From Listeria booriae (GTDB lineage Bacteria; Bacillota; Bacilli; Lactobacillales; Listeriaceae): a DNA stretch of 64,000 bases. The notes under the pieces are model-generated. The model was not told where the DNA came from. It did not search any database and saw only the letters and a list, made by a program, of their open reading frames with translations. Made by a program: the position numbers and the translations under genes. The stretch is from assembly GCF_000766865.1 (NCBI RefSeq), contig NZ_JNFA01000025.1:1-64000 (forward strand). Reading direction: 5' to 3'. Each line of letters starts with the position of its first letter. Within the stretch, counting starts at the first letter, position 1. Below, one piece after another: positions 25,353 to 34,659 of the stretch.

Positions 25353-26048
25353 CGTATATGTTTGCTCTATCCCATTTGAGCCAATAACAACACCATGCAA
25401 CGCTCCACCAAAAACCGCCCCGCCGTCAATATCAATAATCGAGCGGTCCGCATTGTACCAAATCGCTGGTGACCCGTCAGGATTTAGCGCTTCTGTCGGA
25501 GTATGGCCAACAACGAACGTTTTCCCCGTCTTGTTTGTCCCCTCCTGAAACGGCTCGCGAATCCAAACCATATCATGTTTTGAAGTCTCCTTCCAATCAG
25601 CTAGCGTCAAGTCCACGCCTGCATGCACAAATACAAAGTCGCCCCATTCATAATAATACGGTCGTTCGCGAATAAACGCGAGTTCAGCGGCAGCCTCCTC
25701 TTCCACACAGCGCGCTAGCTCCCCCGGTGTCATTTTGGCATCGTGTTTATGTTTTAGCAAGCTCTCGATTGTTTCCATCCCGCCTTGGCTAATGTAGTAC
25801 ATCATCTTCTCGTTTGGTTCCGCTAGCCAATCCAGCAACATGTTCTCATGATTTCCCCGCAAGAAAATCGCGTCATGCTCACGAGTAAGACGCATCGCCT
25901 TGCGAACCACCGCGCCTGGATCTGGCCCGCGGTCTATCAAGTCGCCTACCGATAATAAACGCTCCTTCTCTGGTTGCCAATGTGTTAATAGTGATTCAAA
26001 TAAAGCCAATTCTCCGTGAATATCTCCAACTGCAAATATTTTATCCAT
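25341..26048 (-). CDS. PPP-type metallophosphatase
   Basis: A 235-residue calcineurin-like phosphoesterase related to lambda phosphatase and symmetrical Ap4A hydrolase. The metal motifs are intact: GDIHGE, GDLIDRGPDPG, LRGNHENM, VFVHAG and VVGHTPT. It may act on phosphoproteins or dinucleoside tetraphosphates. The stop overlaps the terminator stem. Monocistronic. Confidence 0.9.
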   Translation of the reverse strand: MDKIFAVGDIHGELALFESLLTHWQPEKERLLSVGDLIDRGPDPGAVVRKAMRLTREHDAIFLRGNHENMLLDWLAEPNEKMMYYISQGGMETIESLLKHKHDAKMTPGELARCVEEEAAAELAFIRERPYYYEWGDFVFVHAGVDLTLADWKETSKHDMVWIREPFQEGTNKTGKTFVVGHTPTEALNPDGSPAIWYNADRSIIDIDGGAVFGGALHGVVIGSNGIEQTYTKKA

Positions 26049-26077
26049 CTCACTTCACCTCGATATGTAATACCCCC

Positions 26078-26110
26078 AAAAAGCACCTGTACAAATGTTT
26101 CAGATGCTTC
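26078..26110 (-). terminator. terminator of the small coiled-coil gene
   Basis: Minus-strand stem GAAGCATCTG / CAGGTGCTTTTT. Confidence 0.65.
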
Positions 26111-26132
26111 CAAAGGCTGACCTACGATTAGA

Positions 26133-26324
26133 TCATTTCAGTTTGTTTAACTTCTTCTCAACCGAACGAATTTCTTTTTCTAAAGCGTTCATGCGTAGTT
26201 CTGTAGCAGAAATAGTTCCATTTACTAAGTTCGTATCATTAAATTGATCCGTTTCCCCTAAAAGTTCTTGGTGTTCGCGGCGTAATTCGATAAGTAATTC
26301 TTCTAATTCTTGTCTCTCAGCCAT
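26133..26324 (-). CDS. small coiled-coil protein
   Basis: A 63-residue protein of two helices (MAERQELEELLIELRREHQ and ALEKEIRSVEKKLNKLK) joined by a polar turn, a likely antiparallel coiled coil. I do not recognise the family. The frame extends to 26390, but GGAGGTG is six bases before the ATG at 26324. Monocistronic. Confidence 0.7.
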   Translation of the reverse strand: MAERQELEELLIELRREHQELLGETDQFNDTNLVNGTISATELRMNALEKEIRSVEKKLNKLK

Positions 26325-26487
26325 TGTTTTCACCTCCAGCATTTTCGAGTATTTCACCTTTAGCCTATTCCCCATTACTTGAAAAGTCAATCATTTTGAT
26401 AAAATTATGTATTAAAGCTATCAATCGTGCGCAGATTATGGTATTTTTAAGGTATATTGGTTTTATTAACGAAGGGAGTTAATGTTT

Positions 26488-27531
26488 ATGATGAGTATTT
26501 CAGAAATTAGAAAGATGACCAAACAGTCCTTAAAAGGTAACTGGGGTCTAGCGATTGGTGGTATAGTGCTGGCTTATGTCATCTTGATGGCTGTGTCAAT
26601 GATTACATTTATACCAGTCCTTGGAGCGATTGCATATTATGTTTTTGCGGGTCCATTTATGATTGGTGTAACATGGTTTTTCCTAGCACTGACACGTCAG
26701 GAAAAGCCTGAGATTGGCTATTTATTTAGTGGATTTAAAACTTTTGGCCGGAATTTACTTGCCGCTGTTTTAGTTTTTGTTTTCACTTTCTTATGGAGTT
26801 TATTATTGCTTGTTCCTGGTATTATAAAATCATTTTCTTATTCGCAAACATTTATGATTTTACGTGATGATCCGAATATTTCGCCACTTGACGCGATTAC
26901 GGAAAGTCGCCATCGCATGAACGGACATAAAGGACGCTTGTTTGGTCTGATTTTGTCTTACATTTGGGTATTTTTCATTCCTGCGATTGTAATGTTTGTT
27001 TTTGGGATTATCGCGATGGTTTCAACCGCTATATTCCAAGAAGGATTTGATAGTTATGCGTATGATAGCTCGTATGGTTCTAGCGATTTCGCCCCTGTCT
27101 TCCTAATCGTATTCCTCTTAGTATACTTGGTCATGGGTGCCATTATGCTCGGTTTGGCGATTTGGATTTATCCACAAGTACTCGTGGCTTCTGCTGTATT
27201 TTATGATGATTTATACGCAAGCACCGGTACGTTTAGCGACGACATGGATGTTACTTCTTATCAACCAGAAGATGACACAACATTCGGCGCAATTCCACCA
27301 GTGGAAACGCCTGCGGAGCCAGAAGAAGCACCGCACTTCGAAAATAAAACGTGGGGCTCTGAATCGATGGTAGAACCTGAGCCACCGACTACCGTAGAAA
27401 CGCCAGAAGTGGCACCTACAGAACCACCTGTAGAAGAAGAACCTACCGATGACACGATAAGTGAAGCCGTTCGTCCGTCTCAACCTGAAGAAACAACAAC
27501 TGAGCCAAAAAACGACGATGAGCAAAAATAA
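26488..27531 (+). CDS. DUF975 membrane protein with acidic C-terminal tail
   Basis: A 347-residue protein: N-terminal ISEIRKMTKQSLKGNWGLA and TESRHRMNGHKGRLFGL are DUF975 features, with about six membrane helices up to residue 245. The last hundred residues are a Pro/Glu/Thr-rich disordered tail, unusual for the family. Starts at 26482, 26488 and 26491 are possible; GGGAG is spaced best for 26488. The gene end overlaps the acetyltransferase start by 14 nt. Function unknown. Confidence 0.85.
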   Translation: MMSISEIRKMTKQSLKGNWGLAIGGIVLAYVILMAVSMITFIPVLGAIAYYVFAGPFMIGVTWFFLALTRQEKPEIGYLFSGFKTFGRNLLAAVLVFVFTFLWSLLLLVPGIIKSFSYSQTFMILRDDPNISPLDAITESRHRMNGHKGRLFGLILSYIWVFFIPAIVMFVFGIIAMVSTAIFQEGFDSYAYDSSYGSSDFAPVFLIVFLLVYLVMGAIMLGLAIWIYPQVLVASAVFYDDLYASTGTFSDDMDVTSYQPEDDTTFGAIPPVETPAEPEEAPHFENKTWGSESMVEPEPPTTVETPEVAPTEPPVEEEPTDDTISEAVRPSQPEETTTEPKNDDEQK

Positions 27532-28051
27532 AATCGTGCTTTCTGATACCACATTGACAATGCGAGAGGCTTCCGTTTCTGACGGAGGCTCTTTGCAGCA
27601 GTTAATGATTGATACGGCGACTTGGTTAAAAGAAAGCGGCTCTACACAATGGGGCGATATTTTAGAAGGCAAAGATGTTCATCAGCTTCGCGACCGCATT
27701 CGAGACGGTGAAGTATTTGTGCTTTGTGACGCGGATGAACAACTAGCCGCAGCCTTCATTTTACGAAAAACAGCAAGTGAGTGGGACGCGGGACTTTGGC
27801 GTAATCAGAAACAAGTTCCGGCACGTTATTTGCATCGTTTAATGATTGCTCGAAAATACGCTGGTCAAAATTTAAGCCTGACATTGCTAGATTGGGCGAG
27901 CGGAGAATCACAGCGCACCGGTTATGACTTTTTACGTTTGGACTGCATCGCTAGTAATCAGAAGCTCAATACGCTTTATCAATCAGCTGGCTTCACAAAA
28001 TGCGAAACGGTTGATGGCTTTTGCATCTATGAAAAAAGAACCAAGGAATAG
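27518..28051 (+). CDS. GNAT-family N-acetyltransferase
   Basis: A 177-residue acetyltransferase: LTMREASVSDGGSLQQLM at the N-terminus and LHRLMIARKYAGQNLSLTLLDWA, the acetyl-CoA pyrophosphate-binding loop, followed by FLRLDCIASNQKLNTLYQSAGF. Substrate unknown. The start at 27518 lies within the DUF975 gene in another frame and lacks a clear ribosome site, so it probably depends on translational coupling. The tail-coding end of DUF975 therefore also encodes its first residues. Confidence 0.88.
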   Translation: MSKNKIVLSDTTLTMREASVSDGGSLQQLMIDTATWLKESGSTQWGDILEGKDVHQLRDRIRDGEVFVLCDADEQLAAAFILRKTASEWDAGLWRNQKQVPARYLHRLMIARKYAGQNLSLTLLDWASGESQRTGYDFLRLDCIASNQKLNTLYQSAGFTKCETVDGFCIYEKRTKE

Positions 28052-28070
28052 TTTCCTCGGTTCTTTTTTT
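28032..28070. terminator. bidirectional terminator
   Basis: AAAAAAGAACC-AGGAA / TTTCCT-GGTTCTTTTTTT, covering the GNAT stop and facing the convergent GntR gene. Confidence 0.88.
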
Positions 28071-28071
28071 G

Positions 28072-28728
28072 TTAACGAAACGCGCTTAAAGCAAATTCTC
28101 CGAACATATCTCGGATGCGTTCGTTCGCTAAATCATAGTCTTTTTGCTCGAAGGCATCGGCGATTTTGGTGAACTTCTTGACTGTTTGGTCGCGACGATC
28201 CTCTGAGCCTTGTTTTACAACGGTTTCCATTGAGAAATTATTGATGGTAAAGAAAACACGTTTCACATTCTCATAATAAAATGGATTTGGATCATGTTTT
28301 AAGATTCGGAAGAAAAATTGGTGCTGATTGAAAATGTAGTCCTCCATGTTTTGCAAATAAGAGGAACGGTCCATCGATGAAATGTAGTTACGAAGCGCGT
28401 CTATGTCTACATCCACCTGATTCTTCTTCATTTTTTGAATTGTTGCATCAATAAATACTTCAATTACTTCTAAAAGTTGCGCATATTTCGCGGCATCAAT
28501 CATGGAATCACGAACAACTACACCGCTGTACGTACGATAGTCGAGAATTCCTTCTGAAACTAGCGCTGTAATTGCCTTACGAATTGGTGATCTACTCACG
28601 TTTAACTCTTTGGATAGCCGTTCTTCTGTTAAGTGTTCATTCGGTTTCAATTCACCGGTTTTTATTTTCTCAATAATACTAAAATACACCATTCTGTCTA
28701 GCGTCTTATATTCTCGTTTACTTTTCAC
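28072..28728 (-). CDS. GntR-family regulator (FadR/FCD type)
   Basis: A 218-residue regulator with an N-terminal winged helix (HLTEERLSKELNVSRSPIRKAI) and a helical FCD ligand-binding part. The frame opens at 28761, but that ATG lies in the promoter -10 (TACAAT). GTG 28728 with TAGGAG upstream is preferred. It follows a paralogous GntR gene on the same strand but has its own promoter. Effector unknown, probably an organic acid. Confidence 0.85.
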   Translation of the reverse strand: MKSKREYKTLDRMVYFSIIEKIKTGELKPNEHLTEERLSKELNVSRSPIRKAITALVSEGILDYRTYSGVVVRDSMIDAAKYAQLLEVIEVFIDATIQKMKKNQVDVDIDALRNYISSMDRSSYLQNMEDYIFNQHQFFFRILKHDPNPFYYENVKRVFFTINNFSMETVVKQGSEDRRDQTVKKFTKIADAFEQKDYDLANERIRDMFGEFALSAFR

Positions 28729-28803
28729 TGGACTCGACACTCCTATCTTAATTACGAACATTGTAGCACAAAAAAAGGAATTTACAAAGTCAAAACATAA
28801 CCG

Positions 28804-29445
28804 TTATCGGAACGTTTTGATAATAAAGTAGTTCACGGATTCCCGCACGAGCGTAGCGGCTTTCTCGAATTCTCTATTTTCTAGCGCATTTATGATGTTG
28901 ACATGTTGCTCGATTAAATAGGCACCATTATGATATGGTATTAACGCAATTTCTTTCGGCGCTTTCGTCAAAAAATCAATGCCAATTCGGCGAACCGCGC
29001 TTTGCGCATACGTGTTACCCATATACTTCATGAAATTAAAAATCGACTCCCAACTCGCCTCTAAAAAACCATTCACATCTTTTCTTTCCAAACAACGCTC
29101 CATCGTATGTAGATAGGCATCCGTTCCCTGCTTTTCAAAAAAGATTCCTTTGTTCTCAATCTTTTCCATCGTTTTTGTTGTCAATATTTCCAACATTTCG
29201 AGCATCTCGATAAAGTGGCTCACCGTCACTTTACTTTCAGAAACAAAAGCGCCGCGATTACTTTCAATCGTTAAAAAACCTTCCGTTTCCAGCATGACCA
29301 ACGCACGGCGCACCGGTGTCCTGCTAATCCCTAACTCTTTAGCGATCATATTTTCAGGCACGCGATCCCCGACACGCAAATGCCCATTTAAAATTTTTGC
29401 TTTCATTGCTTCATACGCTTTTTTCTCATAGTTTTGTTTATCCAT
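28804..29445 (-). CDS. GntR-family regulator (FadR/FCD type)
   Basis: A 213-residue regulator with GDRVPENMIAKELGISRTPVRRALVMLE as winged helix and an FCD-like helical domain. Start ATG 29445 with GAGGGG about ten bases upstream; the frame extends to 29499 into the corA end. It lies 25 nt after corA, so it can be co-transcribed with it. It is a paralog of the gene at 28072 (both end in IKTFR / ALSAFR-like tails). Target unknown. Confidence 0.85.
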   Translation of the reverse strand: MDKQNYEKKAYEAMKAKILNGHLRVGDRVPENMIAKELGISRTPVRRALVMLETEGFLTIESNRGAFVSESKVTVSHFIEMLEMLEILTTKTMEKIENKGIFFEKQGTDAYLHTMERCLERKDVNGFLEASWESIFNFMKYMGNTYAQSAVRRIGIDFLTKAPKEIALIPYHNGAYLIEQHVNIINALENREFEKAATLVRESVNYFIIKTFR

Positions 29446-29470
29446 GGCACTCGTTCCCCTCGAAGTCTTT

Positions 29471-30424
29471 TTAAAAGTATTTCTTCCGCCAAAAAACAAT
29501 CGTCGTTACAATCGTGATAATTAGCGTTCCAATCATAATCAGACCGAATGCGTGCTCCTGATTCGAAAATGGCAATTTCACATTCATCCCGTAAATGCTC
29601 GCGACAATGGTTGGCAAGGACAAAATAATCGTAAATGACGTCAAAAATTTCATAACGCGGTTCAAATTATTCGCAATCACCGACGAAAACGTATCCGACA
29701 TGCCGCCAACGATTTGCGTGTATGTATCGGTCATCGCGATTGCTTGCTTATTCTCGATAATCACATCTTGCAATAACTCCATATTATCCGTCCGTCTCGT
29801 ATAATGTTCTGCAGTCGCCATCTTATCCAAAATCGCTTTATTCGACTGCAATGCCGTGGCAAAAAACACTAAACTGCGCTGAATTGCCATAAAGGCGTAT
29901 AATTCTTCATTTTTCATCGACGCGCGAATATTTTTCTCCAAAAAATGCATATGGTCAATCAAATGGTTCAAATACTTCAAGAAATAATAAGATACCGCGT
30001 ACAAAATTTGCAAAACAAACGCGATATGGTTTCCCGTATCATACTGCTCCATTCGCCGATCCATAATATCTTCTAGCACGGGCAACTGTTTGAGCGCTAT
30101 CGTCAAAACGGCTTCTTGGGTCGTAATAATCCCAATCGGAATCGTCCGGAACTCCAAAAATCCCATCTCATCTTTCGCTTCCAAAGGACAATCAATAATA
30201 ACTAACGAATGTTTAAAATTCTCTTCCACATGCTTTAGCTCAATTCGCGACCGTTCCTCTTTATCTAACGGATCTAAAATATGATCTTTCGGCACATCGA
30301 ATTTCTTAGATAGAAAATCAATTTCTTCCGGACTTGGCGCAATAACGTTCACCCAACAGCCCTTTTCAAAACTGTCGATATGCCCCATTTCCCCGTTTTC
30401 CTTGGTTTTATAGTATTCAATCAT
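29471..30424 (-). CDS. corA: CorA-family divalent cation transporter
   Basis: A 317-residue protein: cytosolic N-terminal domain and long stalk helix, then two C-terminal membrane helices with the signature YGMN before the pore loop. It imports Mg2+ (or Co2+/Ni2+) as a pentamer; the pore motif fits, though metal choice cannot be read. GGGGAGG lies ahead of the ATG at 30424; the frame opens at 30445. Confidence 0.88.
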   Translation of the reverse strand: MIEYYKTKENGEMGHIDSFEKGCWVNVIAPSPEEIDFLSKKFDVPKDHILDPLDKEERSRIELKHVEENFKHSLVIIDCPLEAKDEMGFLEFRTIPIGIITTQEAVLTIALKQLPVLEDIMDRRMEQYDTGNHIAFVLQILYAVSYYFLKYLNHLIDHMHFLEKNIRASMKNEELYAFMAIQRSLVFFATALQSNKAILDKMATAEHYTRRTDNMELLQDVIIENKQAIAMTDTYTQIVGGMSDTFSSVIANNLNRVMKFLTSFTIILSLPTIVASIYGMNVKLPFSNQEHAFGLIMIGTLIITIVTTIVFWRKKYF

Positions 30425-30530
30425 GCTTTTTCCTCCCCAAAACAACTGGCGCTAAGTTTACAATACATTTCATTTGTGTTACAATAACAATTAATAATAA
30501 CAAATTTGTAATAATAGTGAGGTGGACACG

Positions 30531-30809
30531 GTGACAGATATGAACTTAATGATGATAGGCTTTTGCTTTGCGATTTTCTTTTTTGCCCTGTCTTTTATTA
30601 TTAGTAAAATGGGGAAATTGCCTATTTACTGGATATCACTATGTGCGAATACTGGCTTTTTTCTTGCCTTTTTACTTGTTGGACGGGCTTTCCCGGAAGA
30701 CTCTCAAATAGCACTTTTTTATTTAAATCTTGGTATCCTGACCTTTGTACTTATTCAAGCTGCTCTTGGTTTGGCGCATTGGCTCCTAAAGAAAACAGCA
30801 ACCCGGTAA
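30531..30809 (+). CDS. small three-helix membrane protein
   Basis: A 92-residue hydrophobic protein with three membrane segments (about 4-23, 33-50 and 62-82) and a short basic end KKTATR. Family not recognised. GTG 30531 is six bases after GAGGTG, so it is chosen over 30522. Divergent from corA. Confidence 0.7.
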   Translation: MTDMNLMMIGFCFAIFFFALSFIISKMGKLPIYWISLCANTGFFLAFLLVGRAFPEDSQIALFYLNLGILTFVLIQAALGLAHWLLKKTATR

Positions 30810-30863
30810 AACGCTCCCTAATGCCATTATAGCAAAATTCGGTCTATAAAAGAAACAGAACGC

Positions 30864-30923
30864 AAAATAAGCTGAGTATACGCGAACTCTTTTGGAGAAT
30901 TGGCGTACGCTCAGCTTTTATTT
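30864..30923. terminator. bidirectional terminator
   Basis: AAAATAAGCTGAG-ATACGC / GCGTAC-CTCAGCTTTTATTT between the small membrane protein and the VOC gene. Confidence 0.85.
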
Positions 30924-30930
30924 GTATCAT

Positions 30931-31758
30931 TTAGTTCGTTATTTGTACGGCAATACCGTTCGGATCAGTGAGCAGGATAGCCCCGTTTTGCTGTTCGAAA
31001 GGGATTGCTTTTTCTTGTAAATGTTGGGTAACTCCGGCTAAATCAGCGGTGATGAGTGTGTAATACGCCAAACCTGTTTCGTTTGCCTCAAGCGGTGATA
31101 AGTTGCGGCCAGCCCAGACATTCGAACCGATATGATGATGATAATCGCCACTCGCGAAAAAGAGCGCAGATGGAATTTCCGTCTTAATCGCAAAACCTAG
31201 GAGATGATGATAAAATTCACGCGTTGCTTCTAAATCGGTAATTTGTAAATGGATATGTCCGACAGTCGTTCCCGCAGGCGCACTACTCCAGTCCAATTCC
31301 GCGCCAGCCATAAGCAGACCGTCACCGTCAACCGGATTTGTTGCCATTGGCAGATCACCGTTTTCATCGCGTTCCCATTCATTCATTGGGCGATCCGCGT
31401 ACACTTCAATGCCATTTCCTTCTGGATCACGGAAGTACAATGCCTCACTAAAAATATGGTCCCCCGCCCCATCTAACGGATATTCACTTTCCAATAAATG
31501 TTGCAAAAAGCTTCCTAACTCGGCTCTTGTTGGTAATAGAAAAGCCGTGTGATACAGCCCTGTCTTCGCTTGTTTCGGAATGACTCCATCTGCCACTTCT
31601 AGTAACTCCAACAATGCAGTATCGCCAACGCCCAATATTGTTTTGGCGCTTTCTTGAGCTAGTATTTGCAAACCAATAATTTCATGATAAAAAGCAGCTA
31701 ACTTCTTATGGTTCTTTGTTTTCAAAACGACCTTCCCGACCGTCATATCGTTTATCAT
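30931..31758 (-). CDS. two-domain VOC dioxygenase (catechol 2,3-dioxygenase / CatE-like)
   Basis: A 275-residue protein made of two glyoxalase/bleomycin-resistance modules. YHTAFLLP, HIFSEALYFRDPEGNGIEVYADRP, VGHIHLQITDLEATREFYHHLLGF and the acidic C-terminal strand are as in CatE-type ring-cleaving dioxygenases. Start ATG 31758 has AAAGGAG eight bases upstream; the frame extends to 31821 across the operator. A perfect 8+8 palindrome lies just upstream, so it is probably repressor-controlled. Confidence 0.88.
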   Translation of the reverse strand: MINDMTVGKVVLKTKNHKKLAAFYHEIIGLQILAQESAKTILGVGDTALLELLEVADGVIPKQAKTGLYHTAFLLPTRAELGSFLQHLLESEYPLDGAGDHIFSEALYFRDPEGNGIEVYADRPMNEWERDENGDLPMATNPVDGDGLLMAGAELDWSSAPAGTTVGHIHLQITDLEATREFYHHLLGFAIKTEIPSALFFASGDYHHHIGSNVWAGRNLSPLEANETGLAYYTLITADLAGVTQHLQEKAIPFEQQNGAILLTDPNGIAVQITN

Positions 31759-31772
31759 TCCAATCACTCCTT

Positions 31773-31797
31773 TGTTGTAACTATATACATTACAACA
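31773..31797 (-). promoter_or_regulatory. palindromic operator upstream of the VOC dioxygenase
   Basis: TGTTGTAA / TTACAACA, perfect inverted repeat with a nine-base spacer, 15 nt before the start codon. Confidence 0.65.
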
Positions 31798-31847
31798 TAC
31801 CCGTAAATAAAAGTCTACCAAAACAGCTTACATTTAGTAAGTGATTA

Positions 31848-32072
31848 TTATTTCCCTCGATATTCCTTCAACTTCCTGTATAAAATCGAGCGGTGAATGC
31901 CGAGTTGTTCAGCGGATTTCGTAATATTCCCGTTGTTTCTTTCAATCGTTTTGCAAATGCAGTGTATCTCTACTTCGGCTAGATAAGTTTTTAAATCCTG
32001 AAAATGGTCGATATGCGTATCATAAAACAAATCGAGCGAGCGAGAAGATTCATTGATTTCCACTTTTTCCAA
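31848..32072 (-). CDS. Fis-type HTH mini-regulator
   Basis: A 74-residue protein. The C-terminal part CKTIERNNGNITKSAEQLGIHRSILYRKLKEY is the HTH_8 (Fis) domain of NtrC-type activators, without AAA+ domain. The N-terminus is short and acidic. The frame opens at 32120, but TATAAT at 32109-32114 (minus) would place that start before transcription. TTG 32072 with AAAGGG eight bases upstream is the likely start. It may control itself or the neighbouring dioxygenase. Confidence 0.75.
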   Translation of the reverse strand: MEKVEINESSRSLDLFYDTHIDHFQDLKTYLAEVEIHCICKTIERNNGNITKSAEQLGIHRSILYRKLKEYRGK

Positions 32073-32108
32073 ATGTATCATCCCTTTCGTTTGCTCATTC
32101 ATGAACAT

Positions 32109-32126
32109 ATTATAACACATTTGTGT
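32109..32126 (-). promoter_or_regulatory. promoter -10 with palindrome for the Fis-type gene
   Basis: TATAAT (minus, 32109-32114) directly abuts ACACATTTGTGT (32115-32126), a perfect 12-base palindrome in the spacer. No good -35. Confidence 0.55.
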
Positions 32127-32305
32127 AAGAAGAAAAAATCATCGTTTTCCCGATTTATTTCAGCCATGACAAAAAGCCCTTCTCTAAAAAAGAAAGACTC
32201 CCTCTATATTTATTATAACATATAAAAAAATATAATATCAGTCTCCCATTTCATAAAAATTTCGCCTATAATAGGGAATACTCTCTAAGTACAGGAGAAT
32301 ATTTC

Positions 32306-34624
32306 TTGAATGGAGTGGATCGTTTGAACAAAAATCAAAAAGTTGAAGAAGCCCGAATGCATCACGTACATGAGGTTATTGAACAAAAAACGGCGCAACT
32401 AAAACAGAAACAAGGAAACCTAGCCACTGATGTCATCGATTTACGCAAAAACTTTTGGGATGAAATTAAGGTCAATTTGGAAACGTTTGACGATCGTTTG
32501 GAAACGGCACTCAGCATTAAGCAGCAAGCGGAATTTCTGGCGGAGCGGGAACTCACGCATCATCACCGGGATAAAGCTTTGCAAATACTGCGTAAACTGA
32601 AGGACTCGCCTTATTTTGCGCGGGTTGATTTTACGCCGGATGATACGAATGAGACGACGCCGATTTATATTGGTATCGCGGGATTATCGAATGAAACGGA
32701 AGATGATTATTTAATTTATGACTGGCGCGCTCCGATTTCTAGCATGTATTATGATTTTTCACCCGGTCCTGCGGAATATGCGTCTATGGAAAAGATCATA
32801 TCTGGCACAATGGATTTAAAACGACAATTTATCATTCGTCACGGCGAACTGCAGTCCATGTTTGATACGAATGTCGCGATTGGCGATGAGTTGCTGAAAG
32901 AAGTACTCGGAAACAACGCCAGCGATAAAATGAAAAACATCGTCGCCACCATTCAAAAAGAACAAAATCAAATTATTCGTAACATCAAAAACAACTATTT
33001 AATCGTTCAAGGTGTGGCGGGAAGCGGGAAAACTTCTGTTGCCTTACAACGCGCGGCTTATTTGCTGTATCATTATAAAGAAAAATTGAACAATGACAAC
33101 ATGTTGCTCTTTTCGCCAAATCCGCTGTTTAGTAGTTATATTGCTTCGGTACTGCCTGATTTAGGGGAAACGAGTATTCAGCAGCTCACTTTCCAAGCAT
33201 ATGTGGAAAAACGTCTCGGCAAGCATTTAACTATTGAATCGCCTTTTTCGCAGATGGAATATTTGTTAACAACGGAAAATGCGGCGCGCAAAGCTGGTAT
33301 TCGGTTTAAGGCGAGTCTTGCTTTTAAAGAGTATATCGATCAGTATGCCGAACAGCTTTCGACGGGTGGACTTGTATTTAAGAACATTGCTTTGCGCGGC
33401 AACATTATCATTAGTAAAGAAGCTATTGGCGCTTATTTTTATTCGTTGGATCACACGATTTCTATTCCGAATCGCATGAGTATGACAAAAGATTGGTTGC
33501 TTGAGGAACTCGCTTTTTTAGAGAAGGAAGAGCGGGATAAAGATTGGGTGAAGGATGAGGCCGAACTGCTCGAAATCGAGGATTACACCGAAGTGTACCA
33601 TGATTTGCAGGATAACGCGGAGGACGACACATTCGATGATTTTGATAAAGAACTGAAAATCCTCACCGCCAAAATTGCTAGAAAGTACTTTCGCAAAATA
33701 CGAGCAGCCGTTAGCAAACTCAAATTTTTGCATATTACTGCGTTGTATAAGAAATTATTTGATGTGCAGGCAGATGGCGCGTCCTTGCCGGAAAATTGGG
33801 ATGCGGTTTGTGTCTATACATTGGAATCGTTGCGGCAGAAGGAATTATTGTATGAAGATACATCGCCATACATGTATTTAGAGGATAAATTAACACGACT
33901 AAAGACGAATACGCAAATTAAGCATTTGTTTATCGATGAGGCGCAGGACTATTCTCCGTTTCAGTTTTTCGTGTTGCAGCAATTGTTTCCGTCAGCGCGG
34001 ATGACGATTTTAGGTGATATTCATCAGGCGATTTATATGCATACGCTAAATAGCGCAACGCTTTTTTCTGGGGAGGAAGTGCAGACGGATAACACCGAAA
34101 AAATCGAGTTACACAAAAGTTACCGTTCGACGAGGCAAATAGTTGATTTTACGCGGCATCTTTTGGTTGCGGATTTGGCGATTGAACCGTTTGAGCGAGA
34201 CGGGGAGAAGCCGAGTTTTGTTTTATGTATGAATGAGCAGGAACGGGATGCGAAGTTGCGTCATACGCTGTCTGGGCTTGTTGGCAAGGAGTATGGGACT
34301 ATTGCGGTGATTTGTAAAACGGCGGCAGAAAGCGCGGCGATGTATGAGCTGTTGTCTCCTGCTTTTGATGTGCAGTTGGCGACGGAGCATTCTTATTCGT
34401 ATGATAGTGGGATTATTGTGTTGCCTGCTTATTTAGCGAAGGGAATTGAGTTTGACGCGGTGATTATTCCTGATGCTTCTGCGCACAATTATGAGAAGTC
34501 TTTTGAGCAAAATCTATTCTACACGGCTTGCACGCGGGCGATGCATGAACTTGTTTTGTTTGCTGTTGGTGGTAAGACGCCGTTTATGAATCGTGTTCCG
34601 GCGGATTTTTATACTTTAGCTTGA
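32306..34624 (+). CDS. helD: HelD-like RNA polymerase recycling ATPase
   Basis: A 772-residue UvrD/Rep-like motor. An N-terminal coiled coil (about 1-60) precedes the ATPase, with Walker A GVAGSGKTSVALQRAAYL, DEAQDYSP Walker B, GDIHQAIY, and the C-terminal motif YLAKGIEFDAVIIPDAS. In Bacillus HelD pushes stalled RNA polymerase off DNA and recycles it. Two start codons are plausible, TTG 32306 (AGGAG eight bases before) and TTG 32324 (TGGAG seven bases before). It is monocistronic and ends before a structured repeat. Confidence 0.9.
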   Translation: MNGVDRLNKNQKVEEARMHHVHEVIEQKTAQLKQKQGNLATDVIDLRKNFWDEIKVNLETFDDRLETALSIKQQAEFLAERELTHHHRDKALQILRKLKDSPYFARVDFTPDDTNETTPIYIGIAGLSNETEDDYLIYDWRAPISSMYYDFSPGPAEYASMEKIISGTMDLKRQFIIRHGELQSMFDTNVAIGDELLKEVLGNNASDKMKNIVATIQKEQNQIIRNIKNNYLIVQGVAGSGKTSVALQRAAYLLYHYKEKLNNDNMLLFSPNPLFSSYIASVLPDLGETSIQQLTFQAYVEKRLGKHLTIESPFSQMEYLLTTENAARKAGIRFKASLAFKEYIDQYAEQLSTGGLVFKNIALRGNIIISKEAIGAYFYSLDHTISIPNRMSMTKDWLLEELAFLEKEERDKDWVKDEAELLEIEDYTEVYHDLQDNAEDDTFDDFDKELKILTAKIARKYFRKIRAAVSKLKFLHITALYKKLFDVQADGASLPENWDAVCVYTLESLRQKELLYEDTSPYMYLEDKLTRLKTNTQIKHLFIDEAQDYSPFQFFVLQQLFPSARMTILGDIHQAIYMHTLNSATLFSGEEVQTDNTEKIELHKSYRSTRQIVDFTRHLLVADLAIEPFERDGEKPSFVLCMNEQERDAKLRHTLSGLVGKEYGTIAVICKTAAESAAMYELLSPAFDVQLATEHSYSYDSGIIVLPAYLAKGIEFDAVIIPDASAHNYEKSFEQNLFYTACTRAMHELVLFAVGGKTPFMNRVPADFYTLA

Positions 34625-34659
34625 GATTTTAGGGCTGAGATAGCGCTAAGTCCCACACA

